Source: Azorhizobium oxalatiphilum (lineage in GTDB: Bacteria; Pseudomonadota; Alphaproteobacteria; Rhizobiales; Xanthobacteraceae). From it: a stretch of 64,000 nt of DNA. The position numbers were made by a program, and so were the translations under genes. Below the pieces are notes generated by a model. The model ran no database searches. It had not been told where the DNA came from and saw nothing but the letters and a program-made list of their open reading frames with translations. The number at the start of each line of letters is the position of its first letter. Positions within the stretch are counted from its first letter, which is position 1. Location of the stretch: the NCBI RefSeq assembly GCF_014635325.1, contig NZ_BMCT01000001.1, positions 773,743 to 837,742 on the forward strand, given 5' to 3'. Shown in pieces: positions 25,205 through 33,153 of the stretch.

Positions 25205-26380
25205 TCAATAACCGGCGTCGCGGGAGACGAGGCCCAGCGGCGGGCGCTTCTCCTCGACGGCGGCCAGATTGTCGAGGAACACCTCCACCGCGCGGCCATC
25301 GGCCTCCGACCCCTGCCAGGAAATGTGCGGGGTAAGGCGCACGCGGCGCTGGTAGAGCAAGGGATGGTCCGCGGGCAGGGGCTCCGGCTCGGTCACATCC
25401 AGCGTGGCCGAGGCGCCGGCATCGCCCGCCAGCCATGCCATGAGCGCGTCATGGTCCACCAGTTCGCCCCGTGCCACATTGATCAGGTGCAGACCGGGCT
25501 GCGCCGCCTTGAGCAGGTCGGTGGAGACCATGTGCCGGGTGGCGGGCGTGAGCGGCAGGGCGAGCACCAGATGCTGGCTGGCAGCCACTACCTCCTGCGC
25601 GCTGGCGCTGAAGCGCACGCCGTCCTCCGGCGCACCCGCAGAGCGCCGGAAGGCGACGACATTCATGCCGAAAGCCCGCGCCCGCACGGCGACCGCCCGG
25701 CCGATGGTGCCGAAGCCGAGCAGGCCGACGGTCCTGCCGTCGAGCCCGCCGAAGGGGAAGGCCTCCATGGGGCGGATGCCGGGGCGGGCGAAGGCCTGCG
25801 CCAGCTTGCGTTCGGCTTCCAGAATGGCGGCGAGCACATATTCGGCGATGGCGCCGGAATTGGTGCCCCGGCCGCATGTCACCAGCGGGCAGTCGAATAC
25901 CCAGGCGGGATAGACATCCATGCCGGTGGAGATGGAATGGAAGTGGCGCACGCGGCCGGGCCAGCCGGCGGGCGGGCTTTTGGGCGCATCGCGCCAGCCC
26001 ACGCCGGGCCGGGTGAGGATGGTATCCACGCCCTTCGGGACCACCCACGGCGATGCGCCGTCCTTCAGGTCGAGCACGCTGCCCACGTAGGGCGTGCCGG
26101 CCAGTTTCCGGCCGGCGGCGCCGACATGGCTCCAGACCCTGCGCCTGCCGTCGGCGGGCGTTGCCGGTTTCGCCGAAGCCTTGCGGGTGGGGGATTTGGG
26201 AGCTGCTGTTTTGGGCGCGGCGGGTTTTGCGGGTGCGGGTTTGGCCGGGGTTGGTTTGGCTGGGGTTGGTTTGGCCGGGGCGGGCTTGCCTTCCGCCATC
26301 GCATCGGTTGCCGCCCTGGGCGTGCTCTTCCGTCCCTTGGCGCTGGTCTCGCCGGCCTTGGTCCCGCTCGCCCTCGTCAT
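25205..26380 (-). CDS. D-isomer-specific 2-hydroxyacid dehydrogenase with basic, repeat-rich N-terminal tail
   Basis: Residues about 80-391 form an NAD(P)-linked 2-hydroxyacid dehydrogenase. The nucleotide fold is GLLGFGTIGRAVAVRARAFG; catalytic Arg lies in NVARGELVD, Glu in DVTEPEPLP, and His in LTPHISWQ. In front is an unusual roughly 78-residue tail rich in Lys, Ala, Pro and Thr, with four PAKP(T/A) units at residues about 34-53, like the disordered tails of bacterial histone H1-like proteins. A start at Met28 would keep the repeats. The enzyme may reduce a keto acid or glyoxylate from the upstream sarcosine pathway; the tail's role is unknown. Confidence 0.8.
   Translation of the reverse strand: MTRASGTKAGETSAKGRKSTPRAATDAMAEGKPAPAKPTPAKPTPAKPAPAKPAAPKTAAPKSPTRKASAKPATPADGRRRVWSHVGAAGRKLAGTPYVGSVLDLKDGASPWVVPKGVDTILTRPGVGWRDAPKSPPAGWPGRVRHFHSISTGMDVYPAWVFDCPLVTCGRGTNSGAIAEYVLAAILEAERKLAQAFARPGIRPMEAFPFGGLDGRTVGLLGFGTIGRAVAVRARAFGMNVVAFRRSAGAPEDGVRFSASAQEVVAASQHLVLALPLTPATRHMVSTDLLKAAQPGLHLINVARGELVDHDALMAWLAGDAGASATLDVTEPEPLPADHPLLYQRRVRLTPHISWQGSEADGRAVEVFLDNLAAVEEKRPPLGLVSRDAGY
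26201..26287 (-). repeat. Degenerate 15-base tandem repeats encoding PAKP(T/A)
   Basis: The plus-strand reads successive copies close to GGGTTTGGCCGGGGTT, GGTTTGGCTGGGGTT and GGTTTGGCCGGGGC. Copies are in frame and encode the basic tail of the hydroxyacid dehydrogenase. Slippage during replication is the likely origin. Confidence 0.75.
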
Positions 26381-26478
26381 CGCCTGCGCATCCGCTCATC
26401 CTGCCGCCCGGTGCGGCTCGGGGAGGGATCATAATGGGAAAGATGGCATCCGTAGAGCACCCGCGCGGAAAGGCTGCG

Positions 26479-26517
26479 GCGCCCGCCCTGCGCAGGGTGC
26501 ATACGCGGGGCGGGCGC
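26479..26517 (-). terminator. Hairpin after soxG
   Basis: Stem GCGCCCGCCC (26479-26488) pairs perfectly with GGGCGGGCGC (26508-26517). It lies 41 bases past the soxG stop in a 177-base gap. The minus-strand tail (GCAGCCTTTCC) has only a short T-run, so termination is likely but not certain. Confidence 0.5.
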
Positions 26518-26557
26518 TTTCCCTATTGAGCGCCCCCCGCGCCGGAGGGCATGTGCC

Positions 26558-27172
26558 TCAGCTGGCCGAGGCCAGCACGGTCAGGCTGTCCCGCATGAAG
26601 GCGGACGAGGTGACGTCGAAGAACAGGTCGAAGCCCGGCCCGCCCGCACGGTCGGAGCGCACCACGATGCAGTCCATCTGCGCCACGCGGGTCTGCGCCA
26701 CCCGGCCGGGCAGGAAGCGCTCCAGCCCCAGATCCACCGGGCAGGTCATGGACATGAGATGGAAGACATCGGGCCCGCCGATGTGAAACCAGGCCCATGT
26801 CTCCTCCCGCAGGGCATCGAAGCCCTTCCGTACGTCGGTGGCCACCTGCCAGTCGGCGCGCAGCTGCTGAATGCCCTCGGGGTGTTCGGGGCTGCGCGGC
26901 AGGAGCAGGATATCCTCGCTCCCGAGGCGGACGGCATCGACGTGCGCGCTGACGGCCGCCCGGCAGTTGGATTGGGGCAGCGCCAGCCCGCGTGCGGAAA
27001 GCCAGCCGCTCGCGCCCCGTCCCTTGAGGCCGAGCCTGTCGCAGGCGGTGAGATCCCGAAGGGTCACATCCAGCCCACCGGAGGTGGCCGGGACGAGGCG
27101 CGCGGGGGAGGGCACGTTGGGGGGCGCGTAGCTCAGCCCGAGCGGTGTGCGCCGTTTCGCCATGGCCTGCAC
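26558..27172 (-). CDS. soxG: Sarcosine oxidase gamma subunit
   Basis: A 204-residue subunit of heterotetrameric sarcosine oxidase, structurally related to the GcvT fold of the alpha subunit. Segments DILLLPRSPEHPEG, FHLMSMTCPVDLG and TRVAQMDCIVVRSD fit the SoxG family. GTG 27172 is chosen because AGGAG lies seven bases upstream; ATG 27163 is the alternative. It begins just after the soxA stop and is the fourth gene of soxBDAG. Confidence 0.82.
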   Translation of the reverse strand: MQAMAKRRTPLGLSYAPPNVPSPARLVPATSGGLDVTLRDLTACDRLGLKGRGASGWLSARGLALPQSNCRAAVSAHVDAVRLGSEDILLLPRSPEHPEGIQQLRADWQVATDVRKGFDALREETWAWFHIGGPDVFHLMSMTCPVDLGLERFLPGRVAQTRVAQMDCIVVRSDRAGGPGFDLFFDVTSSAFMRDSLTVLASAS

Positions 27173-27173
27173 G

Positions 27174-30077
27174 TCAGATCTCCTGCCGCTTGTTTTCGGG
27201 ATCATAGAAATGGGGCGGCACGATCCGGGCATCGATGGACGTGCCGCTGCGCGCCTTGATGATGATCGCGGGATCATGTTCGGCGACGGTGGCCGGCACG
27301 AAGGCGAGGCCGATCCATTTGCCCACGGTGGGCGAGAAGACGGTGGAGGTCACATGCCCCACAGCCTCGCCGTCCTTCAGGATCAGGCAGGATTCGTCGG
27401 GGTGCGTGCCGGCGTGTTCGCCCACCGTTTCCGGCAGTTCGAACCCCACCAGACGCCGCCGCGCGGGCTGGCGCCGCAGCAGCTCGGTGGAGCGCTTGCC
27501 GATGAAGAAGGGCTTCTTCATGGACAGCGCCCAGCCCATGCCCAGCTCATCGGCCGTGCTCACCGCATCGGTGTCCTGCCCGATGATGATGTGGCCCTTC
27601 TCAAGCCGCAGGATGCGCGAGGCTTCGAGGCCATAAGGCTTGAGGCCGAAGGGCTGTCCGGCCTCCATCAGCGCATCCCAGAGCGCTTCGCCGCAGGATT
27701 GCGGCGTGTGCAGCTCGAAGCTCAGCTCGCCGGAATAGCCGATGCGCATCACCCGCACCGGACAACCCGCGAGGGTTCCGGTGACGCCGCCCAGGAAGGC
27801 GATGGCCTGGGGCGAGACGTCGAGGCCCCCCATGGCTTCGAGCGCCTTGCGGGCCAGCGGGCCGGTGACGTTGAAAGCGGAATAGGCCGAGGTGACATTG
27901 TGGATGTCGACGTCGAGGCCCCATTCCACATTGTGCCAGCACATGTCGGCATAGATGCGGTCCACGCCGCCGGTGGTGGCGGTGACGTAATAGAGATCCT
28001 CCGCCATCCGGAAGGCCACGCCGTCGTCGATCACCGTGCCCATCTCGTTGAGGGTCAGGCAATAGCGCACCCGGCCCACGGGCTGCTTGGCATAGCTCAT
28101 GGAGCAGAAGCGATCGAGGAAGCGCCCGGCATCGGGGCCGTGCAGCTCGATCTTGCCGAGGGTGGAGACGTCGAGCACGCCCACCTGCTCCCGCACCAGC
28201 TTCACTTCCGCCGCGATGGCCGCAGCGCGGGTGGACGTGTCGCCATAATAGAGCGGCCGCCACCAGGCACCGGCGGTGGTCATCTGCGCGCCGGCCGCCA
28301 GATGGCGATGGTGCAGGGATGTGTGGCGGTAGCGGCTTTTCTGGATGCCGGCCAGCACGCCGAGCCGTTCCGGCCCGAAGGGCGGGCGGGAGGTGGTGAC
28401 GCCGATGGCCGCCACCGTGCGGTTCGTGGTCTCGGCGACGATGCGCGCGGTGGCCAGCGCCGAGTGGCGGCCCTGAGAAGGCCCCATGCCCACCGTGGAG
28501 AAGCGCTTGACCAGCTCCAGCTCGCTATAGCCGGCCGCTACCGCGCCCTTGATGTCCTTGATCTGAAGGTCTTCGTCGAAATCGACGAAGTCGCGGCCCT
28601 TGGGGTGGGGCAGAAGGGGCAGGGCGATGCTGCTGAGTGCCTGCTCGTCATCCGCCGGCACGTCCACCGGCCGGCTGCTCAGGCCCAGCGCCTCGGCCGC
28701 AGCGGCGCCTGCCCGCCGTCCACCGGCCAGCACCGTGGGCAGCGCGAAGGCACCCGCGACCGAACCGGCAAGCGTCATGTGCGCCGGCAGGTTGGCGATG
28801 GTGAACTGCGCGGAGGTGTCGTCATAATTCAGACGGGCGCCGGCCTGCAGCGCCAGCTGATAGGCCGGCGTATAGGCGCAGGACACGGTGAGCAGGTCGC
28901 AGGCGATGCGCTCCGCCTTGCCGCCGGAGGCGCCGATGCGCACTGCGCGCAGGTGCTTGTTGCCGGATGTACCCTCGGCCTCAAGGATGGTTCCGCCGAG
29001 GATGATGCGCACGCCCTTCGCCGCCAGAGCAGCGGCCAATGCGCCGTGGCGCTGCGTCGGGCGCGGATCCACCAGTGCGGCCAGTTCAACACCGGCCTCC
29101 ACCAGATCCAGCGCGACCCGATAGCCGTCCCGGTTGCCGGCGAACACCACGGCGCGCTGTCCGGGGCGCACCGCATAATGGCGCATCATCCGCTGCGCGG
29201 CGGAGCCCATGACGATGCCCGGCAGGTCATTGTTGCGGAACGGATGCGGCTGATCGAACGAGCCGGTACCCAGGATCACTTCCCGCGCCCGCACCTTGTA
29301 GAGGCGGGTGGCGGTGACGACGGGGATCCAGTTGTCCGCGTACCAGCCGTTGGCCACCGCGTCGGTCAGCACGTCGATATTGGATGCGGCCCTCACCTGC
29401 GCGATGAGGTCGCGCAGCAGAGCGGCGGTGGCCTCCGGCCCGTCATCGAAGCGGGCATAGGTGAGCGAGCCGCCAAGCTCCGGATTGTCGTCCACGATGA
29501 GCACGCGCGCACCGGCTTGCGCCGCCTCCAGCGCGGCGGACAGGCCGGCGGGGCCGGCGCCCACCACCAGCACGTCATAGAACAGGTTCACCTTCTCGTA
29601 GCGCTGCTCGGGCAGCGCCACATCCACCTTGCCGAGGCCGGCCTTGCCACGGATGAGCGGCTCCCACACCTTCAGCCAGGCATTCCTGCCGGGGCCGAAG
29701 AAGGTCCGGTAATAGAAGCCCACTGGCATGAAGCGGCCGAGACGGTCGAGGATGGCGTCGAAGTCCCAGTCGAGTGAGCCGTTGACGTTCTGGGCGCTTG
29801 CCTCGAGGCCGTCGCGCAGCCGGAACACGTCGGCAGGCACGTTGGGATCGCTGCCCACCTGCACCAGCGTATTGGCTTCCTGCGCCGCCATGGTCATGGC
29901 CGCGCGGGGGCGGTGATATTTGAACGAGCGGGAGAGCACCCAGGCACCCGAAGCCATGAGCGCGCTGGCGATGGTGTCGCCGGCAAGGCCCGTGAAGCTC
30001 TTGTTCTCGAAGCGGAAATTGAGACTCTTGCTGCGGTCGATCCGTGTGCCGTAAGGCGCGGGCAGGCGCATGCTCAT
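27174..30077 (-). CDS. soxA: Sarcosine oxidase alpha subunit
   Basis: The large subunit, 967 residues, of the cytoplasmic enzyme that oxidatively demethylates sarcosine to glycine, giving methylene-tetrahydrofolate or formaldehyde plus peroxide. An N-terminal 2Fe-2S-like Fer2_4 fold (about 15-100) precedes the NAD/FAD Rossmann segment (VVGAGPAGLSAALEAAQAG, about 171-190). The C-terminal half is a GcvT-type folate-binding domain (from about residue 600; GYSGELSFELHTP, LGLEASRILRLEKGH-like segments) with its barrel domain. Length equals the family norm. ATGA overlap with soxD. Confidence 0.9.
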   Translation of the reverse strand: MSMRLPAPYGTRIDRSKSLNFRFENKSFTGLAGDTIASALMASGAWVLSRSFKYHRPRAAMTMAAQEANTLVQVGSDPNVPADVFRLRDGLEASAQNVNGSLDWDFDAILDRLGRFMPVGFYYRTFFGPGRNAWLKVWEPLIRGKAGLGKVDVALPEQRYEKVNLFYDVLVVGAGPAGLSAALEAAQAGARVLIVDDNPELGGSLTYARFDDGPEATAALLRDLIAQVRAASNIDVLTDAVANGWYADNWIPVVTATRLYKVRAREVILGTGSFDQPHPFRNNDLPGIVMGSAAQRMMRHYAVRPGQRAVVFAGNRDGYRVALDLVEAGVELAALVDPRPTQRHGALAAALAAKGVRIILGGTILEAEGTSGNKHLRAVRIGASGGKAERIACDLLTVSCAYTPAYQLALQAGARLNYDDTSAQFTIANLPAHMTLAGSVAGAFALPTVLAGGRRAGAAAAEALGLSSRPVDVPADDEQALSSIALPLLPHPKGRDFVDFDEDLQIKDIKGAVAAGYSELELVKRFSTVGMGPSQGRHSALATARIVAETTNRTVAAIGVTTSRPPFGPERLGVLAGIQKSRYRHTSLHHRHLAAGAQMTTAGAWWRPLYYGDTSTRAAAIAAEVKLVREQVGVLDVSTLGKIELHGPDAGRFLDRFCSMSYAKQPVGRVRYCLTLNEMGTVIDDGVAFRMAEDLYYVTATTGGVDRIYADMCWHNVEWGLDVDIHNVTSAYSAFNVTGPLARKALEAMGGLDVSPQAIAFLGGVTGTLAGCPVRVMRIGYSGELSFELHTPQSCGEALWDALMEAGQPFGLKPYGLEASRILRLEKGHIIIGQDTDAVSTADELGMGWALSMKKPFFIGKRSTELLRRQPARRRLVGFELPETVGEHAGTHPDESCLILKDGEAVGHVTSTVFSPTVGKWIGLAFVPATVAEHDPAIIIKARSGTSIDARIVPPHFYDPENKRQEI

Positions 30078-30379
30078 GGCATGATCTCCTTCGGCGTGAT
30101 CTCCTTGGGCGTGATCGCCTTGCCGTGGAGAGCGGCCGGCTCATAGGTCGCCACGATCTCGTCGGTCACGGTGTTCCGCTCGGCGATGAAGAAGTAATTG
30201 GACGGCGTGTGACGCCACCATTCCCGGATCACGCCCGGCGTGTTGTCGAGCTGGAACATGTGGCGCGACCATGCGGCGTCATCGGCCGTGTCGGGGTCGA
30301 TGGGCGGGCGCACCGGGCCGAAACAGGTGAATTCGCTGCTGTTGCGTGGCCCGTTGAAGGGGCAGTTCATGATCTTCAT
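30074..30379 (-). CDS. soxD: Sarcosine oxidase delta subunit, with C-terminal repeat extension
   Basis: A 101-residue subunit that binds zinc in known enzymes. It has the conserved start MKIMNCPFNGPRNSSEFTC and the WWRHTPSNYFF segment typical of SoxD. The usual zinc-site Cys/His set appears only partly present (Cys6, Cys19). The C-terminus carries an unusual ITPKE-ITPKE duplication encoded by a 15-base tandem repeat. It lies ten bases after soxB and overlaps soxA. Confidence 0.87.
   Translation of the reverse strand: MKIMNCPFNGPRNSSEFTCFGPVRPPIDPDTADDAAWSRHMFQLDNTPGVIREWWRHTPSNYFFIAERNTVTDEIVATYEPAALHGKAITPKEITPKEIMP
30083..30112 (-). repeat. 15-base tandem duplication in the soxD 3' end
   Basis: Two copies (30083-30097 and 30098-30112) differ at one base; a partial third copy (GATCGCC) follows. 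It encodes ITPKEITPKE and preserves the reading frame and the overlap with soxA. Confidence 0.85.
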
Positions 30380-30389
30380 GTGAGGCGCC

Positions 30390-31631
30390 CTAGTGGCTGG
30401 CCGCCGTCGCGCCCATCTCGTTGATGAGCGAGATGGTCTCGAAGCGCTTGAGGCTGAACGGCTGGAGGATGTCGGCCACGCGCTCGCGTGCCACCGTCTC
30501 CGCCATGTACTTGCCGGCGACGGGGGTGGCCTTGAAGCCCCAGGTGCCCCAGCCGCAATCCAGCCAGTAATTCTTCAGCGGGCTGGCGCCCATGATGGGG
30601 GTATAGTCCGGCGTCATGTCGGTGATGCCGGCCCATTGCCGCAGCAGCTTCACATTGTGCAGGAAGGGGAAGAGCTGCACCGCGCCATGGGCGAGCTGCT
30701 CCTTCAGATCCAGCGTCGAGCGGGTGGCGGCCAGCTGATAGGGATCCGAGCCGCCGCCGATGACGATCTCCCCGCGCGAGGACTGAACCAGATAGGTGTG
30801 CAGGTTGGCGGACGACACCAGCGTGTTGAGGAAGGGCTTCAGCGGCTGCGTCACCATGGCCTGAAGCGGGAAGCAGCGGATCGGCAGCTCAATACCGGCC
30901 ATGCGCGCCACCTGCTCGTTGAGGCCGCCCGCCGCCTGTATGACCTGGCCGACCCTGATGGTGCCGCGATTGGTGCGGATGGCGGCCACCCGGTCGCCGG
31001 CGATGTCGAAGCCCTGAACCTCGGTGCGCTGGTGGATCTCGACCCCGCGCCCGGAGGCCTGCGCGGCATAGCCCCAGGCCACCGCATCATGACGGGCGGT
31101 GCCGCCATCCTCATGCCACAGGCCGCCCACCACCTCGTGCTGGCCGCCCATGTCCATGTTGAGGTGGGGGCACAGCTCGCGCACCTGCTGCTGGTCCACC
31201 ACGGAAATGCGGGTGCCGTTGTGGCGGCCCATCTCGGCGCGCAGATGGAAGGAGCGCAGCGTCGAGTCCGAATGCGCGAGCGTGAGCTGGCCGCGCTGGG
31301 AGAACATGACGTTGAAGTTCAACTCATGCGACATGCTCTCATAGAGCGAGACGGCTTCCTTGTAGAAGCGGATGGACTGGTTGGTGATGTAGTTGGAGCG
31401 GATGGTGGTGGTGTTGCGCGCGGTGTTGCCGCCCGCCAGATAGCCCTTCTCCAGCACCGCCACGTTGCGGATGCCATGGTATTTGGACAGATAATGCGCC
31501 GCCGCCAGCCCGTGCCCGCCGCCGCCGATGATGGCCACGTCATAGCTGCGCTTGAGATCGGGCGTGGGTGGGATGTCGCGGGTGGGGACGTGATCGCCCG
31601 GCAGCCCATATTTCAGCAAAGTCAGAGGCAT
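30390..31631 (-). CDS. soxB: Sarcosine oxidase beta subunit
   Basis: A 413-residue DAO-family flavoprotein subunit carrying FAD and, in known enzymes, covalent FMN. The dinucleotide motif is VAIIGGGGHGLAAAHYLSK (about residues 31-49); ARNTTTIRSNY and the C-terminal GWGTWGFKATPVAGK are diagnostic for SoxB. It is the first gene of soxBDAG; its promoter should lie in the 255-base gap upstream. Sarcosine oxidases handle N-methylglycine from creatinine, betaine or choline breakdown. Confidence 0.9.
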   Translation of the reverse strand: MPLTLLKYGLPGDHVPTRDIPPTPDLKRSYDVAIIGGGGHGLAAAHYLSKYHGIRNVAVLEKGYLAGGNTARNTTTIRSNYITNQSIRFYKEAVSLYESMSHELNFNVMFSQRGQLTLAHSDSTLRSFHLRAEMGRHNGTRISVVDQQQVRELCPHLNMDMGGQHEVVGGLWHEDGGTARHDAVAWGYAAQASGRGVEIHQRTEVQGFDIAGDRVAAIRTNRGTIRVGQVIQAAGGLNEQVARMAGIELPIRCFPLQAMVTQPLKPFLNTLVSSANLHTYLVQSSRGEIVIGGGSDPYQLAATRSTLDLKEQLAHGAVQLFPFLHNVKLLRQWAGITDMTPDYTPIMGASPLKNYWLDCGWGTWGFKATPVAGKYMAETVARERVADILQPFSLKRFETISLINEMGATAASH

Positions 31632-31851
31632 GGACCGTGCCGCCCTTCTCGCGTGTCCAGAAACATGGCGGCGATGGTCATCCGCGGCGCGGGCGGCGGC
31701 AAACGACTTATTCGGGTGCGGTGACGTCGATTATTTTATGCGCCCCGTCGTCGCGGGCACGTGCGGGGCGCGCCTCCCCGGAGGGCATCTGGCCCTCTCC
31801 GGCGTCGGAAGCCGTGCTTTGAAATACGGGAACGCTCTATCAAAGAGTTGG

Positions 31852-31878
31852 AGTGTTTCTGTGTTTCCATGAAACACT
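31852..31878. repeat. Stem-loop and AACGCTCTA repeat between gntR and soxB
   Basis: AGTGTTTC (31852-31859) pairs with GAAACACT (31871-31878), and an alternative inner stem GTGTTTC/GAAACAC (31861-31867 with 31871-31877) is possible. AACGCTCTA occurs twice nearby (31831-31839 and 31881-31889). It could be the terminator of the gntR gene, although no T-run is present. Confidence 0.45.
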
Positions 31879-31886
31879 GAAACGCT

Positions 31887-32615
31887 CTAGCCAGCCGTGG
31901 ACAGGGTGGCCCGGTTGATGGCGGTCGCGGTGCGGAACAGGGCCGTCTGGAGCCGCGACTTCGCCAGCTCCTCGTGCATCACCGCGAGCCGATCGGACTC
32001 CTCGATGTCGCGGGCATGGATCGCCTCGTACATGAGCTTGTGCTGGCGGGCGGTTTCCGCCATGTGCGCGGCGATGTCCTCGTCCGGATGCGCCGGGGTG
32101 AACTCGCTGCGCTCCACCGTCGAGAAGCAGGCCCGCGCGAGCCGGATCGTCACCAGCAGCATCTTCTCGTAAAACGCCTCGAAATAGATGTTGTGGGCGG
32201 CCTCGGAGATGCGCAGGTGGAACTCCACATTCAGTTCCGAGCGCTGGAGGCCATCGGCGGTCTCGATGCCCTCCTCGAAGGCGATCATGGCGGCCCGGAT
32301 GCGCTTCAGGTCCGCCGGCGTCCGGTTCTGGGCCGCGAGGCGATGGACCATGCGGCTGGAGATGAGCAGGGCATCGTAGATCTTGGGCATCTCGTCGAAA
32401 TCGAGCGGCGCCACGCGGGCGCTGCGCCCATCCCGGATCACGAGGTCATCCGCGATGAGCTGGATGATCGCCTCGCGGATGGGCGTGCGGGAGACGTTGA
32501 TCTGCTCCGCCAGATCCGCTTCGTCGATGACCGAGCCCGGACGCAGTTCCAGCCGCAGGATCGCCTCGCGGATGGTGTCGTAGATCTTGCTGCCGCCACG
32601 GACTTGCTTGGCCAC
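31887..32615 (-). CDS. GntR-family transcriptional regulator (FadR/FCD subfamily)
   Basis: A 242-residue regulator. The winged helix-turn-helix covers about residues 10-75 (KIYDTIREAILRLELRPGS, INVSRTPIREAIIQLIADD), followed by an all-helical FCD ligand domain with metal-site-type His and Asp residues (LNVEFHLRISEAAHN, ARQHKLMYEAIHARD). GTG 32615 is favoured because GAGGAG lies seven bases upstream; ATG 32630 is possible. It sits between ridA and soxB on the same strand and probably controls the sox or the hyu/transport genes. Ligands of this subfamily are usually organic or amino acids. Confidence 0.85.
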   Translation of the reverse strand: MAKQVRGGSKIYDTIREAILRLELRPGSVIDEADLAEQINVSRTPIREAIIQLIADDLVIRDGRSARVAPLDFDEMPKIYDALLISSRMVHRLAAQNRTPADLKRIRAAMIAFEEGIETADGLQRSELNVEFHLRISEAAHNIYFEAFYEKMLLVTIRLARACFSTVERSEFTPAHPDEDIAAHMAETARQHKLMYEAIHARDIEESDRLAVMHEELAKSRLQTALFRTATAINRATLSTAG

Positions 32616-32681
32616 TGAAACGCTCCTCATCGCAGGACATCCGGTGTCGCATCCTGCGGCAGGGGACACCAGGGGTACCGA

Positions 32682-32723
32682 TCAGGGTGGTTATCCGGCG
32701 TTGGCGACCGGCAACCACCCTGA
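32682..32723 (-). terminator. Hairpin after ridA
   Basis: An 11-base perfect stem (TCAGGGTGGTT at 32682-32692 with AACCACCCTGA at 32713-32723) has an additional CCGG/CCGG pair inside. It lies 53 bases past the ridA stop and 66 bases before the gntR start. There is no clear T-run, so it may instead be an operator or mRNA-stabilising structure. Confidence 0.5.
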
Positions 32724-32775
32724 GGCCGGATGTATCATGCCTCCGCAGTAGCCCGGAACATGCAAGGCCACCACG

Positions 32776-33153
32776 CTAGCGCACGAGGATGGCCTCGACC
32801 TCGACGCTGAAATCCGTGAAGGACGATTGCACCACGGACCGGGCGGGCGGCGGGTTGCCGATGTATTCGGCATAGACCCGGTCGAAGACCGCCTTGTTGC
32901 TGAGATCGGTGAGATAGGCGAGCACCTTCACGCAGTCGGTCTTGAGATTGTAGCCGGCGGCCTCGGCGACCGCTGTCAGGTTGCGCATCACCTGATGGAT
33001 GTCCTCCTCGAACGGCCGGTCCTTCAGGCGGGTGCCGTCGGGGAGGCGCGGTGTCTGGCCGGAAAGGAACAGGAAGGTGCCGCTGGCCTCCATGGCCTGG
33101 CTGTAGGTGCCGGCCGGCGGCGGGGCGGAGGGGGTGACGATTGGCCTGATCAT
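32776..33153 (-). CDS. ridA: RidA-family (YjgF/UK114) enamine/imine deaminase
   Basis: A 125-residue trimeric cytosolic protein that hydrolyses reactive 2-aminoacrylate-type enamines released by PLP enzymes. Family features are TYSQAMEASGTFLFLSGQ, the central DIHQVMRNLTAVAEAAG, and PPPARSVVQSSF, which supplies the Arg that binds the substrate carboxylate. ATG 33153 overlaps the dehydratase stop (ATGA) and has GGGAGA seven bases upstream. Its coupling to a threonine-dehydratase-like gene fits detoxification of that enzyme's product. Some homologues have other lyase or deaminase roles. Confidence 0.85.
   Translation of the reverse strand: MIRPIVTPSAPPPAGTYSQAMEASGTFLFLSGQTPRLPDGTRLKDRPFEEDIHQVMRNLTAVAEAAGYNLKTDCVKVLAYLTDLSNKAVFDRVYAEYIGNPPPARSVVQSSFTDFSVEVEAILVR

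Noticed and set aside
26201-26287. Possible CRISPR-like repeats
   Set aside because: The repeats are 15-base, contiguous and in frame with a protein; there are no unique spacers.
27147-29777. 876-codon open frame on the plus strand
   Set aside because: Antisense to soxA; composition is His/Arg/Gly/Asp-biased as expected for a complementary frame.
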